Positions 44,714 through 55,314 of a DNA stretch of 64,000 nucleotides are shown here, piece by piece. The notes under the pieces are model-generated. The model was not told the DNA's origin, did not search any database, and was given only the letters and a program-made list of their open reading frames with translations. The stretch spans positions 269,520 to 333,519 of the forward strand of contig VTPC01001827.1 in assembly GCA_011009095.1 (NCBI GenBank), given 5' to 3'. The position numbers and the translations under genes are program-made. Origin of the DNA: Ignelater luminosus (taxonomy: Eukaryota; Arthropoda; Insecta; Coleoptera; Elateridae). The first letter of the stretch is position 1, and each line of letters opens with the position of its first letter.

Positions 44714-47653
44714 TTACATAGTCCTTAAATCTAAACCATGTTTTGTCAGTTTTGCGTGATCTGGGTCCGTTATACCTTTATTCGGTTTGTTACCACAATT
44801 ACTATTATTTACAACTTCATTTTCCACCGGCACTACGTTCGTTTCACTCCGTGTATCGATTTCTGTCATCGCGGCACTATCACTTTCACTTACTTCTTCA
44901 CTTCTTAAATCTACATTTATACTAGGTGCATCAATTGATGTCGATGATTGATCTAAATCAATGTCGTGAACTAAATTTGTGGTTGACGATTGATTTACAT
45001 CAATATCGTGAACTAATATAGATAAGGATTCAGGAGGATGCATAATCTTATTATTTAGTTCTTTAGTTTTTCTTGTATATCGACGGTTTCTTATTATGCA
45101 TCGTCCATTGTCTTTTTTAATTTTATACACATTATGATTCATGGATTCTACAATTATTCCTAAATTCCAATGACCTTTTGGAATTTCTTGATATCTTACA
45201 ACTGTTCCGTTTTCAAGCTTATCCAAGTTTTTAACACCTTTTTTATCGAAATACAACTTACTTTTTTCTTGTTTTGATTCAATTTTTTGACTGTATAATT
45301 TAGCGTTAATTAAGCTTGGTTTCAATTGATTTTCATTTATTGGGAGATGATCGCGTAAATATCGAGACATTAATAATTGTGATGGTGTATACAAATCATT
45401 GACAGGCGTGTTTCTGTATGCTAGAAGCGCTAGATAAAAGTCATCGCCTTTTTCGGTAGTTTTTTTAATTAGTTTTTTAATTGTCTGAATTGTGCGTTCA
45501 CTCATGCCGTTCGATTGTTGATGTTTTAGGGATGCCGGAATCAAAGAAAAATTCCAGTTTTTGGCAAACTGCCTAAATTCGTTACTAATTAATTGAGTTC
45601 CACTATCTGTAATTACGATTTTTGGAATCCCATGTCGTGCAAAGATTGATTTTAAGTTATTTATGATATTTTTTGAAGTAATGTTTTTGTTTAAATTTAT
45701 GACTTCCGGGTACTTTGAATAGTAATCTACAATAATCAAATATACTTGTTCATTGACTTCGAATAAATCCATTTCTAACTTTTGCCACGGTTGCTTTATT
45801 ATCTTATGTGGGATCATGGGCTCTTTCTGATTTGAGTTAGCATATTTATTACACATTTCGCATCTACCTACGTAATTTTCTATGTGGTTGGTTATACCAG
45901 GCCAATAAACACAAAACCTTGCTTTTTGTATGCATTTGTTAACTCCAAAGTACCCTACGTGTATGTCACTTAAAATTTTCGTTCTTAAAGCTTTGGGAAT
46001 AACAACCCTTCGTCCCATGTAAATTAAATCATTGTTACCTTGTGTAATATCCGATCTAATTTTGTAATATGGTTTAATTTCACTAGGCATTTTATTAATT
46101 GATGTAGGCCAACCGTTGATTAAATAATGTTTAATTTTTTGTAATTCGTCATTCCGTTTCGTTTCTTGAATTAATCTGTTTAAACTTGCATCACTTATTA
46201 TTAAATTTTGTTCAACGACACAAACTTGAAATTCTAAGTTCAAATTGTCTTCAAATGTTTCCGATAAGGCGGCCCTCGATAAGTTATCTGCTACGATTAG
46301 TTGTTTGCCCGGTTTATAGATTAAATTTATGTCGTATTTTTGCAACGATAATCTCATTCTTTGCAGGCGTGCGGGACAGTCATTTAAGGGTTTCTTAAAA
46401 ATGAAAATTAACGGTTTATGGTCGGTTTCCACGGTAAATTTCCGGCCATAAACGTATTGGTAAAATTTTGTCACGCCGAAATAAATTGCTAGCAGTTCTT
46501 TCTCTATTTGGGCGTACCGCTGTTGTGTGTCGGTCATTGAACGAGATGCGAATGCACAGGGTTTATTATCCTGCAATAAAGCGGCCCCCAAACCGTTTTG
46601 ACTGGCGTCAACGGATATGGTTATTTCTTTATTAGGGTCAAAGAATTTTAACGTCGGCTTTGTTACTAAGAAATCTTTTAAAGAAGTGAAGGCCGTTTCC
46701 TGTTCATCATTCCATTCAAATATCACGTCCTGTTTTAAAAGTTTCCGGAAATGATATGTTTTGTCCGATAAATTTTCTATGAAGCGACCTAAATACGTAA
46801 CTAAACCTATAAAACGTTCAATGTCTTTTTTGCATCGTGGGGATGGCATGTTTTTAATTGCTTTAATCTTTTCTTCGTCCATTGAAATCCCCGATGAATT
46901 AAATTTGTGCCCTAAATATTTTACTTCTGCAAGACCGAACTTGCATTTTTTTAAATTAAATTTAACATTGTGTTGCTTTGCAATTTGAAATACTTTATTC
47001 TTCGCATGAATTAAAATGTCGTCGATGTAGATTTCGACACCGGGCATGTCGAAAATATTTTGAAAGTAATCTTGAAAAACCTCGCTAGTCACTTTGATAC
47101 CAAGTGGCATTCTTAAAAATCTGTACCGGCCAAATGGCGTTGCAAATGTACATAATTTACTCGATGTTTCATCTAATGGAATGTTCCAAAATCCGTTCGC
47201 GGCATCTAACGTGGAGAATATCCGCGATCCTTGTAATTTATTCATTATTTCATCGATATTAGGTATTTTATAGGTATGATTTATGATAGCTTTATTTAGG
47301 TTTTGGGGATCCAAACAAATACGTAAGGAACCATCCTCTTTTTTTACTAATACGTAAGAATTTACCCATTCTGAAGAGCCTTCGACTTTTTTAATTATAT
47401 TATTTATTTCTAATTGATCTAAGCAAGTTTTAAATTTATCTCTCAAAGCAAATGGGACGTTTCGCGTTGGTGAAATTACAGGTTTGGCATCTCTTGCGAG
47501 TTCAATATGGTAGGGTTTATTAATTTTCCCTATTCCTTGAAAAATACTTGCAAACTCATTAATTAATGACTTGTAATTACAATTTATTTCATTTACTTGT
47601 TTATTTTGATTTAATTTTGGATCTTGATGCAGTTGTAAAATACCAATGTTCAA
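44714..47653 (-). CDS. LTR-retrotransposon pol polyprotein (RT, RNase H, integrase)
   Basis: Open frame of 979 codons, also open upstream to about 47800. It has no ATG start, so pol was probably expressed through a gag-pol shift. RT: FSTLDAANGFWNIPL with Asp150 and YIDD at 209-212. Directly after IHAKN, about a dozen residues usually seen before IAKQHNVKFN are missing, an in-frame deletion in the palm/thumb. RNase H: ISVDASQNGLGAALL and the TDHKPL block. Integrase: the second zinc-binding His is replaced (HVGY for HxGH), the Cys pair CEMCNKY is intact, and the catalytic residues are present in MDLFEV, ITDSGTQ and NGMSERT. A polar C-terminal tail with a repeated HDIDxxQSST motif ends the frame. 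Probably inactive despite its length. Confidence 0.9.
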   Translation of the reverse strand: MNIGILQLHQDPKLNQNKQVNEINCNYKSLINEFASIFQGIGKINKPYHIELARDAKPVISPTRNVPFALRDKFKTCLDQLEINNIIKKVEGSSEWVNSYVLVKKEDGSLRICLDPQNLNKAIINHTYKIPNIDEIMNKLQGSRIFSTLDAANGFWNIPLDETSSKLCTFATPFGRYRFLRMPLGIKVTSEVFQDYFQNIFDMPGVEIYIDDILIHAKNKVFQIAKQHNVKFNLKKCKFGLAEVKYLGHKFNSSGISMDEEKIKAIKNMPSPRCKKDIERFIGLVTYLGRFIENLSDKTYHFRKLLKQDVIFEWNDEQETAFTSLKDFLVTKPTLKFFDPNKEITISVDASQNGLGAALLQDNKPCAFASRSMTDTQQRYAQIEKELLAIYFGVTKFYQYVYGRKFTVETDHKPLIFIFKKPLNDCPARLQRMRLSLQKYDINLIYKPGKQLIVADNLSRAALSETFEDNLNLEFQVCVVEQNLIISDASLNRLIQETKRNDELQKIKHYLINGWPTSINKMPSEIKPYYKIRSDITQGNNDLIYMGRRVVIPKALRTKILSDIHVGYFGVNKCIQKARFCVYWPGITNHIENYVGRCEMCNKYANSNQKEPMIPHKIIKQPWQKLEMDLFEVNEQVYLIIVDYYSKYPEVINLNKNITSKNIINNLKSIFARHGIPKIVITDSGTQLISNEFRQFAKNWNFSLIPASLKHQQSNGMSERTIQTIKKLIKKTTEKGDDFYLALLAYRNTPVNDLYTPSQLLMSRYLRDHLPINENQLKPSLINAKLYSQKIESKQEKSKLYFDKKGVKNLDKLENGTVVRYQEIPKGHWNLGIIVESMNHNVYKIKKDNGRCIIRNRRYTRKTKELNNKIMHPPESLSILVHDIDVNQSSTTNLVHDIDLDQSSTSIDAPSINVDLRSEEVSESDSAAMTEIDTRSETNVVPVENEVVNNSNCGNKPNKGITDPDHAKLTKHGLDLRTM

Positions 47654-47750
47654 GCATGTAGTACAGCCGATTACAGGTTTTCGGCACGATTTGTCAACAT
47701 AAAAATCTACTAAATAATTATTGTTGTTATAAGTTAAATTTAGTTTACAT

Positions 47751-48840
47751 TTACCAATTAGTATGATTTTTTGATTGGTGTATGTTATTAAAACGTCGAA
47801 AGTCTTTAATTTCGTTAAAATTAAAGTTCATTTCTTTTAACTTACATAAAGATATTAAATTTGCGTCGGCTACGCTATCTATTTTACAATTAATTGTCTT
47901 ATTATTTATAACTAATGGTATGATATTATTACCTAGAATGTGATCATCAGAATTTCCGTGTACACAAATTGTTTCAGTTGACAAATATTCATTGATTAAT
48001 TCGTCATTGTCCGGTTTGTTTTCAATTTCAATTTGATTTACTTTTCTATTCTTTATTTTACACTTATTTGAAAAATGATTTGACTTTTTGCAATTTAAAC
48101 AAATTTTTCCATAAGCCGGACATTGATTTATTAAGTGGTCTCGACCACAACGCGCACAATCTTTAATTAAGTTTGATTTACCTTTCGGCTTTTCTCGTTT
48201 GGTGGACAGCTTCCCGGATGACGTGCCGTGGAGCTGCCTTCTGTGGATGATGTCCATCTTCAAGGAGTTGGTGTTTTCCGTTCTTCATGTCCCTCAGTTG
48301 TTTCCTCGCGTTTTCTGTGACGGTGCAACACTCAATTGCCTCTTCCAGTGTTAGAGCTGGTCCATCTTTTTCAATTAATTTCTCCCTTAGTGCTTCATCC
48401 TTAATTCCCGTGATGAGCATCATTTTCACCAGTTCTTCTTGGAGGTCTCCAAAATCGCATTCTTTCCCTCTGTTTTTTAAATCTGTTGAAAATTGTTCAA
48501 TTGTTTCCTCTCCTCGTCTTGAAGAAAAGAACTTGTACCTCAGATACGTAAGATTTTTCTTTGGTACGAAATATGATTGAAATTTGGCTTTTAACACCTC
48601 TAATTTATTTACTTCTGCTTCCTTGAATTCAAACGAGTTAAAGATTTCTATGCAGGGCTCTCCCAGGTGGTAGAGAAGTTGCGCACATTGTATTGCCTCT
48701 GATTTTTTATTTAATTCGGTGGCGGTTACATAAATATCAAATTTCTGGATCCACTTTTTCCATTTCTCGGCTAGGTTTCCACTCACTTGTAACGGTGACA
48801 AACCTTTTGCTTCCATTTTCACTAATTTCTCAGCTTTCAC
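47751..48840 (-). pseudogene. gag plus protease region of the LTR retrotransposon, frameshifted
   Basis: The gag start is MKAEKLVKMEAKGLSPLQVS at 48840, with a conserved capsid-like part (WKKWIQKFDIYVTATELNKK, FFSSRRGEETIEQFSTDLKN). The frame shifts within 48180-48263, then shows two zinc knuckles (CARCGRDHLINQC and CLNCKKSNHFSNKC) and a protease-like segment whose active-site triad reads DSV instead of D-S/T-G. A second shift near 47800 separates it from pol. The altered protease site suggests a dead enzyme. Confidence 0.8.
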
Positions 48841-48892
48841 TTATTACACGTAACCGTAATGTGGAATCATTTTAATTTAACTGCCAATGTTA

Positions 48893-48909
48893 CGCGTCCG
48901 ACTGCGCCA
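48893..48909 (-). other. tRNA primer-binding site
   Basis: On the minus strand TGGCGCAGTCGGACGCG follows the 5' LTR directly. TGGCGCAGTCG is complementary to the 3' end of insect serine tRNA including CCA, the primer type used by 17.6/297-like Gypsy elements. Confidence 0.8.
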
Positions 48910-49053
48910 TGTTATGTTTGTGCTTTTATTTTAATGTGCAGGGAGCTGGCACATGTGCATTGAAAGAGAGCTGAGCTTGAACTGAACTTTATTTACATGT
49001 TATCTACAACATGGGTATACACTAGGCAACCCTATATACACTATGGTATAACA
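48910..49053 (-). repeat. 5' LTR (minus orientation)
   Basis: 144 bp, same termini as the LTR at 44509 and two base differences from it. Followed by the TTGTT target duplication on its outer side. Confidence 0.92.
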
Positions 49054-49159
49054 TTGTTAATTATTAGTGGATTTTTATTTTTATTAATATTTTTTATGCA
49101 ATGAGGGTGTAAAGAGATTTTTCTAAATTAATTTTAACCCTACAAGTTAAAAAAATGAC

Positions 49160-49235
49160 NNNNNNNNNNNNNNNNNNNNNNNNNNNNNNNNNNNNNNNNN
49201 NNNNNNNNNNNNNNNNNNNNNNNNNNNNNNNNNNN
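49160..49235. other. assembly gap (76 N)
   Basis: A run of N interrupts the MULE sequence about 100 bp outside the LTR retrotransposon. Sequence content and true length here are unknown. Confidence 0.99.
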
Positions 49236-50374
49236 AAAAAAAACACTAATATTTCCTATTATTAGTCTGAGTGGTGTTAGTCTTTTACCTTGAGTGATTG
49301 GGAATTTTGAGGTTGAGGTGTAAAGGTGGCAGTGGTAGTTGGTAGATAATGTTGTAGGTAGGATTCATTCAATATTAGAAGAAACAGACTGCTTTAGGAT
49401 TTACAAATGGAATCATGGAAAAAAAGTTAAGGGATTTTGGAAGAGCAATTTGCATGGATGAAACACATGAAACTAATGAATATAATTGGAACTTAACAAC
49501 AATATTAGTTAGACAATACTGATGCTGGATTTCCAATTGTATTTTTGGTAAGTAACAGAAAAGATCAAATAATACAAGAAATATTTTTGCAGGCAATGAA
49601 AGAAAAGATTGGCGTGGATATTACACCAGAATACTTTTTGTCCGATGACGATCCAAAATATCATAATGCTTGGGTTAAAACCTGTTAAAGTTATGATAAA
49701 ACGTACCAAGAAGACTGCTCTGCACGTAGCATGTAATAAAAAACTGGAATATTCAAGGAAAAGCTAAAGTAAAAAAAGTTGAGAATGTATTGAAAATAAA
49801 ATACTGAAAGAAACTAATATAGAAAACTTTGTTCATCTGAAGGAAAATATGTTAAAATTTTTAGAGGGAGAAAGTGAAACAGATATTCTAAATTATACTG
49901 TGATATTTGGTTGTAAATGCACAGGGTGCATTTCTTGTCAATGAGACTTAAGAAAAAGTCAAAGTAGGTTTGGAATTTTATTTTGGTTAATTAATTAATA
50001 AATTTTGTGGTGCTGTTTGTTATCCAACGCTAAAAGGTTTGAAATACATGTTATTTATGAAAAGGTTAGTTTCATTAATTATCTCCAGTTTATTTCTGTT
50101 ACGAATTGAGTTTTAAAAAGCTTTAGTTTAGTTGTTGATACGGAATGACATTTATATGTAAGAAGTTTTAGATGTACAGATACAGAAAGAAATCTGACAG
50201 TGCCGCCATGCTCTCTAAACGGGCCCTCCATATTTACGTACTTAACAACTTCAACTGGAGGTTTAACACTATATATAAATAAGTTTATACATATATGTTT
50301 AACACAGTCCTCCATTTTAAATTCATCGAGTAGATGGGTGCGTCGGTTTTGAGTGAGAGAGGAAAAGGGTCAAA

Positions 50375-50596
50375 GGTTTGCTAATCATCACCTACAAACA
50401 CAAAGGAAAGTAACAAAAGTATGTATTATGTGAGCAGTTCTTAGTGAAGTTGTTTTTTGTACGCCAGAAAATACAAAACTTCTTTGTAAGCTTTTCCTTA
50501 TTGCCCTTCACTTTAAATTTCTAAATAATTTTATTTCAGATATTACCACCTTTCTGGAGACCGATAACGACCTACAGAAACGAAATTAGTACAGAT
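50375..50596 (+). other. Truncated upstream segment of zinc-finger copy 2
   Basis: Same segment as 34150-34500 but shortened. CATCACCTACAAACACAAAG is followed almost at once by the GTATGT donor-like site, so the first open stretch (VDFKGRLASS...) is missing. The remaining part keeps the acceptor TTTTATTTCAG (ending at 50539) and the context before the ATG. Confidence 0.55.
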
Positions 50597-52111
50597 ATGG
50601 AGTCAAACACAAAGGGTACATCCCAGTTTAACATGCTTTCTAATAAATCCACACCAAAACGCGAGTTGAGAGGGTCTCTTCAATGTAATGTATGCAGTTA
50701 CAAATGTTCAACGAAAAGCCGTTTAGAACTGCATACGTCGATTCATAGTACCGAAAAACCTTTTGAGTGTAATATTTGCGAATATAAATGTAGACTGAAA
50801 AAGTATTTACGAAGACATATGCTGGTTCATACTGGTGTGAAGCGTTTTGAGTGTAATGTATGCCATTATAAGTGTACAGAGAAAGGCAGTTTGCGAAAAC
50901 ATATTCTCGTTCATAGTGGCGAGAAACCATTTGAATGTAATATATGCGATTATCAATGTACACAGAAAGGCCATTTACAAACACATATGCGGGTCCATAG
51001 TGGCGAGAAACCGTTCGAGTGTAATATATGCCGTTATAAATGTACACACAAAAACAGCTTGCGAACACATATGCTCGTTCATAGTGGCGAAAAACCATTT
51101 GAATGTAAAATATGCGATTATAAATGTAAGCAGAAAGGCAATTTACGAGCACATATGCTGGTTCATAGTGGCAAGAAACCATTTGAGTGTAATATGTGTG
51201 GTTATAAATGTGCACATAAAAACACCTTACGAATACATATGTTTGTTCATAGTGGCGAGAAGCCATTTGAGTGTAATATGTGCAGTTATAAATGTACACA
51301 TAAAAAAAGCTTGCGAATACATATGTTCGTTCATAGTGGCGAGAAACCATTTGAATGTAATGTATGCGATTTTAAATGTACAGTGAAAAGTAATTTACGA
51401 ACACATATGCGGATTCATAGTGGCGAGAAGCCATTTGAATGTAAAATATGCGATTATAAATTTAGTGTGAAAAGCAGTTTACAAACACATATGCGCGTCC
51501 ATAGTGGCGAGAAGCCATTTGAATGTAAAATATGCGATTACAAATCTACACAGAAAAGCAGTTTACGAACACATATGCGCAGTCACAGTGGCGAGAAACC
51601 ATTTGAGTGTAATATATGCGATTATAAATGTTCATGTAAAAGTAGTTTACGAAAACATATGCTCGTTCATAGTGGCGAGAAACGTTTTGAGTGTAAAATA
51701 TGCGATTATAAATGTACACTCAAAAGCAGTTTACGAACACATATCTTGGTTCATAGTGGCGAAAAACCATTTGAATGTAAAATATGCGATTATAAATGTA
51801 ATCAGAAAGGCAATTTACGACAACATATGCTGGTTCATAGTGATGAGAAACCATTTGAATGTAATATATGTGATTATAAATGTAGACGGAAAAGCCATTT
51901 ACAATCACATATGCTCGTTCATAGTGGCGAGAAACGTTTAGAGTGTAAAATATGCGATTATAAATGTAACCAGAAAGGCAATTTACGAACACATATGCTG
52001 GTTCATAGTGGTGAGAAACCATTTGAATGTAATGTCTGCAATTATAAAACTACACGAAAAGGCAGTTTACAAACACATATGCTCGTTCATAGTGGCGAGA
52101 AGTATTTTTAG
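50597..52111 (+). CDS. C2H2 zinc-finger protein, 17 near-identical fingers (block copy 2)
   Basis: Probable DNA-binding protein of 504 aa. The 32-residue leader matches the copies at 34502 and 63728 apart from a few residues, and is followed by 17 C2H2 fingers with SGEKPFEC linkers. Repeated helices include KSSLR/KSSLQ in fingers 10-13 and KGNLR in 6, 14 and 16. Finger 2 (CRLKKYLRRH) is shared with copy 3 but not copy 1, so copies 2 and 3 are closer at that end. The stop directly after SGEKYF is followed by sequence matching the degenerate tail of copy 1 (HNASNYTCT), showing where the array was cut. An internally deleted Gypsy element follows, as in copy 1. Confidence 0.88.
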   Translation: MESNTKGTSQFNMLSNKSTPKRELRGSLQCNVCSYKCSTKSRLELHTSIHSTEKPFECNICEYKCRLKKYLRRHMLVHTGVKRFECNVCHYKCTEKGSLRKHILVHSGEKPFECNICDYQCTQKGHLQTHMRVHSGEKPFECNICRYKCTHKNSLRTHMLVHSGEKPFECKICDYKCKQKGNLRAHMLVHSGKKPFECNMCGYKCAHKNTLRIHMFVHSGEKPFECNMCSYKCTHKKSLRIHMFVHSGEKPFECNVCDFKCTVKSNLRTHMRIHSGEKPFECKICDYKFSVKSSLQTHMRVHSGEKPFECKICDYKSTQKSSLRTHMRSHSGEKPFECNICDYKCSCKSSLRKHMLVHSGEKRFECKICDYKCTLKSSLRTHILVHSGEKPFECKICDYKCNQKGNLRQHMLVHSDEKPFECNICDYKCRRKSHLQSHMLVHSGEKRLECKICDYKCNQKGNLRTHMLVHSGEKPFECNVCNYKTTRKGSLQTHMLVHSGEKYF

Positions 52112-52189
52112 CATAATGCATCAAATTATACATGTACATAATAACATATATCACATAAAAAGTGAAATATAGTGCCGTGATAGGACTGA

Positions 52190-54784
52190 TTCTGTTACAG
52201 AGAAACTTCAAAAATGATTAATTACAATTATTAAAGATTTTGTCAAAGAGTGAATGATTTGAAAGAATCAGTTATTGACCTAATTAAATTAAATTGACTT
52301 TTAAGTGAAAACTTTAACATTGCAACAGAAGACGCAGTAGATGTTTCAGTTTTAGTCAACAAACACTTAATAGAGGTATAAAAACAGACGATAAGGCAGA
52401 TGAAACGGCCACACATGCCACCACTCTAAAGGCTCATACTATGCTGCTACGTTATCAAAAAACAAAATTAACAATGAAGTAACCTATAATGCCACAGATG
52501 TGTGGATCTTCGTAGGTCGTTGTAAAGCTACAGATTTGTAGTGGAAAAATCAGTATTGAGCCTGGCAGGATTGAAACTATAAGTAAGTTTACGGAACCAA
52601 AGAATAAAACTGAACTTTTAAGAGTTTTAGGTTTAGTTAACTTTATAGGTAGATACCTTCAAAATAAAAGCAGGGAATTAGAACCATTAAATAGTTTACT
52701 GAAGACAAATCAATTATTCATTTGGGATATTAATCAGAAAACTGCATTTAACAAAATAAAAAGTCGTTTACAAAAAGCTCCATATGTTTAGCTTATTAGG
52801 ATTGTACAAAGAAAATTATTGTTAGTGCAGATAGCTTATCTTATGGGATAGGTTGTGCATTAATGCAAGAAGATGATGCGGGTACCAGGCAAATTATAAG
52901 TTATGCATCTAGAACATTAACAACTACTGAAGGCATGTATGGTCAAATTGAAAAGGAAACATTAGCATTAACTTGGGCTACAGAAAAGTTTCAAGAAAAT
53001 GTGTTAGGTATTCCGATCATGTTAGTGACCGATCATAAACTGTTAGTCCAGATAGTAATGAAAAAAAAATATAGATGAAACAAAGTTTTAGAATATGTCT
53101 CCTGAAATATAATAATTATAAAGTACAATATCTTCCAAGAAAACAATTAGTAGTAGCAGATTGTCTTTCAAGAAATCCATTAGAAGTAGATAAAGATGAG
53201 AATTGCTTGAAATAACCGAAGCACATGTGAATGTGATAATAAGCAATATTTCTGTCACTTAAAATATTTTAGATAGGATCAAACAATTTCAAACAGAAAA
53301 TCCAAATTGTAAACAATTAAAAGAATTCTGTGCCAATGGTTGACCAGATAGAACCAAATTATCAAAAGATCTACAACCTTATTATCAATATAGATCTGAA
53401 ATTTCACACAATATAGGTTATTCATTAAGAGCAAATCATATTATAATACCCTCACCATTACAAATGCAACAGTTACACAAAGGTCATTTAGGAATAAAGA
53501 AGTGTAGAGCTAGGGCTAAAGAATCGGTTTGGTGGTTAGCATTAAGTACACAATTACATATTTTAGCTGAATTTTGTCCAACTTCTGTAGAGAATAGGAA
53601 AAATCAAAAAGAACCCTTTGTAAAGGAGAAAATCCCTGATCAGCTTTGGGAGAAATTAGGCATGGATTTATTTACAGCACAAGGTAAATGGTACTTAACA
53701 ATAGTTGATTATTATTCTCAATACATTGAGTTACTTTAATTAAACTATCTAACAGAAGAATGTGTAATACAAAACTGTAAAACACTTTTTGCTTGATTTG
53801 GCATTCCAATTAGAACTGATAATGGACCACAATTTCAAAGTAAATTTATAGAATTTGCAGAAACCTACGAATTTAATTTTGTAACTAGTAGTCCGTATTC
53901 TAGTCAATCAAATGGGTGTGCAGAAGCAGCCATAAAAATTGCAAAAAATTTAATTAAGAAATTAGAGGATGTATATGAGGAATTATTAGCTTACCGATCT
54001 CCCGTAGAACAAGGATTCTCTCCTGCAGAACTACTAATGTGTAGAAAAGTTAGAACTACAATTGCATCGTTAAATATTAAAAAGTCATTTAATGAAAAAC
54101 AGTTACATTGTAAACTAGAAATAAGAAAGGGAAAACAAAGAAAGAACTACAATAAAAGACATAATGTTAAAGAACTTTCTATTCTAAAAGAAGGGGATAA
54201 AGTTTGGATGCAAGATTTAAGAAAATACGGAAAGTTGTTGGTATACCAGCCACATTGAAATGTCCAAGATCTTATTTACTTAAATGCGACAATACAAATT
54301 ATCGTAGAAATAAATGGCATTTAGTACCAACACCTTTTTCAAATGTAAATCAACTCATAGACACTAATACAGATAGTTTAAGGCAAACAAAGGAGACTGT
54401 AGAAAAAGAACAGGAAAATTCTGATGTTACAATTGTTAATCAGAATGATAATGTTAATTTAGAAAATAGAGAGGTAATACGAGATAATGGTAGTATTAGT
54501 GTAAATGGGTAAAACTTTCAAGAACAAGGAACAGAAGGTGTCAATAAACCAATTGGGGCTAAGAGACTTAGAAAGCCTCCCAGTTGGTTTAAAGATTATG
54601 TTAAGCCTTAATCTAAAAGAAAGGGATATAGTGAGAGCTGGCAACATGATAATGTAAACGCAATTGCTCTCTCTCTGCTCGCAAGATGTCCAATCGAGTT
54701 GTATGCTGTAGGCTGTATAAAAGATTGTTGTTGTAAGATAATAAAAATAAACTATTCTTATTATTAAGAAGCCTCCCCAATCAT
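52190..54784 (+). mobile_element. Internally deleted Ty3/Gypsy retrotransposon (block copy 2)
   Basis: Same element and same gag-to-RT deletion as the copy at 36060, so the deletion predates the duplication. RT end at about 52600 (KNKTELLRVLGLVNFIG), RNase H at 52863-53078 with a later frame break, integrase zinc region at 53464 (HKGHLGIKK), and catalytic core at 53650-53990, including the second Asp segment (RTDNGPQF) and SNGCAEAA, in broken frames. C-terminal part at 54037-54600. The LTR at 54627-54784 begins TATAGTG, a mutated TGTAGTG. Nonfunctional. Confidence 0.85.
54627..54784 (+). repeat. 3' LTR of Gypsy copy 2
   Basis: About 158 bp matching the LTR at 38467. The first bases are changed (TATAGTGAGAGC) and small deletions occur in the CTCTCTC region. 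Preceded by the purine tract AAAAGAAAGGGA. Confidence 0.65.
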
Positions 54785-55314
54785 AAATGAGCATGTTTCC
54801 GCTATATTTTTAGTTTCTTTCTCGACTGCAAATGGTGCTGGAGTGTTTTGTTAAAAGTCGCTGCCATGCGCAGAACACCACAAAATACGTGCTATTCACA
54901 TGGTTCACAATTTCACATGCTACCATTACCATCTGGTTTTGGTTGATGGATTACTGAACAGTGGTTCCTATAAACCGAACTTCTCATTTTTGTGCGTGAA
55001 TGTATAGATTATTATTATTTAGATTTATAGGTTTTTATAATTTTTGTGCTAGTTGTTTTATCTCAATTCGTAAGGTAAGAATTTGTTAATTTTCTAAAAT
55101 TTGTTTTATGTAAAGAAACTTCCATAAAAACATTTACATATGATTACAGATGGTTGGTAGAAGTAGAACAACTTAAAAACGTGGGAAACTAGCTCGTGAA
55201 GGTTGTAGGGCAGTTCGCGTTTCTATAATAGATGTCACGACGAGCGAGGTTATATCAGTGCCGTACACCTGGAAGTGAACTACTATATTACCTTTACTTT
55301 TATTTTTAGTAATT
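54785..55314. other. spacer before THAP sequence
   Basis: No supported gene. It probably holds the 5' UTR and an intron of the THAP-domain sequence at 55315, with TTTTATTTTTAG just before its ATG. Confidence 0.35.

Larger units (their letters stand above)
44509..49053 (-). mobile_element. Complete Ty3/Gypsy-type LTR retrotransposon, minus orientation
   Basis: 4545 bp with both LTRs (144 bp each), a 5-bp target-site duplication (TTGTT at 44504-44508 and 49054-49058), a primer-binding site, a polypurine tract, gag and pol. It lies inside a Mutator-like transposase. The two LTRs differ at two positions by my count, so insertion is fairly recent. gag and the protease region contain frame breaks, and pol has lost residues, so this copy is probably not autonomous. 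No env-like ORF is present. Confidence 0.93.
42785..50265 (+). mobile_element. Mutator-like element (MULE), split by nested insertions
   Basis: Plus-strand transposase pieces in order: a short first exon (ATGGAGAG|GTAAAT) near 42790; an N-terminal zinc-finger-like part at about 42876-43140 (STSTRNRHLKNKHQ, NNYEFLNKHLNEVHCINV); EEMYYKCNRSDSR at about 43900; TFVETHIGHIDELRIKRL then DIQYLSRKFNIDKNRDSND at 44170-44500; and, after the LTR retrotransposon, the catalytic core with ICMDETHETNEYNWNLTTIL at about 49450 and FLSDDDPKYHNAW at about 49640. A Cys-rich tail (GCKCTGCISC) is at 49920. The right terminal repeat (CTCTAAACGGGCCCTCCATA) is at about 50210. A 76-N gap and at least two insertions interrupt it. 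Dead. Confidence 0.75.

Noticed and set aside
50640..52022. Alternative-frame and minus-strand ORFs across the second array (236, 179, 145, 100 aa)
   Set aside because: Same repeat artefact as in the first array.
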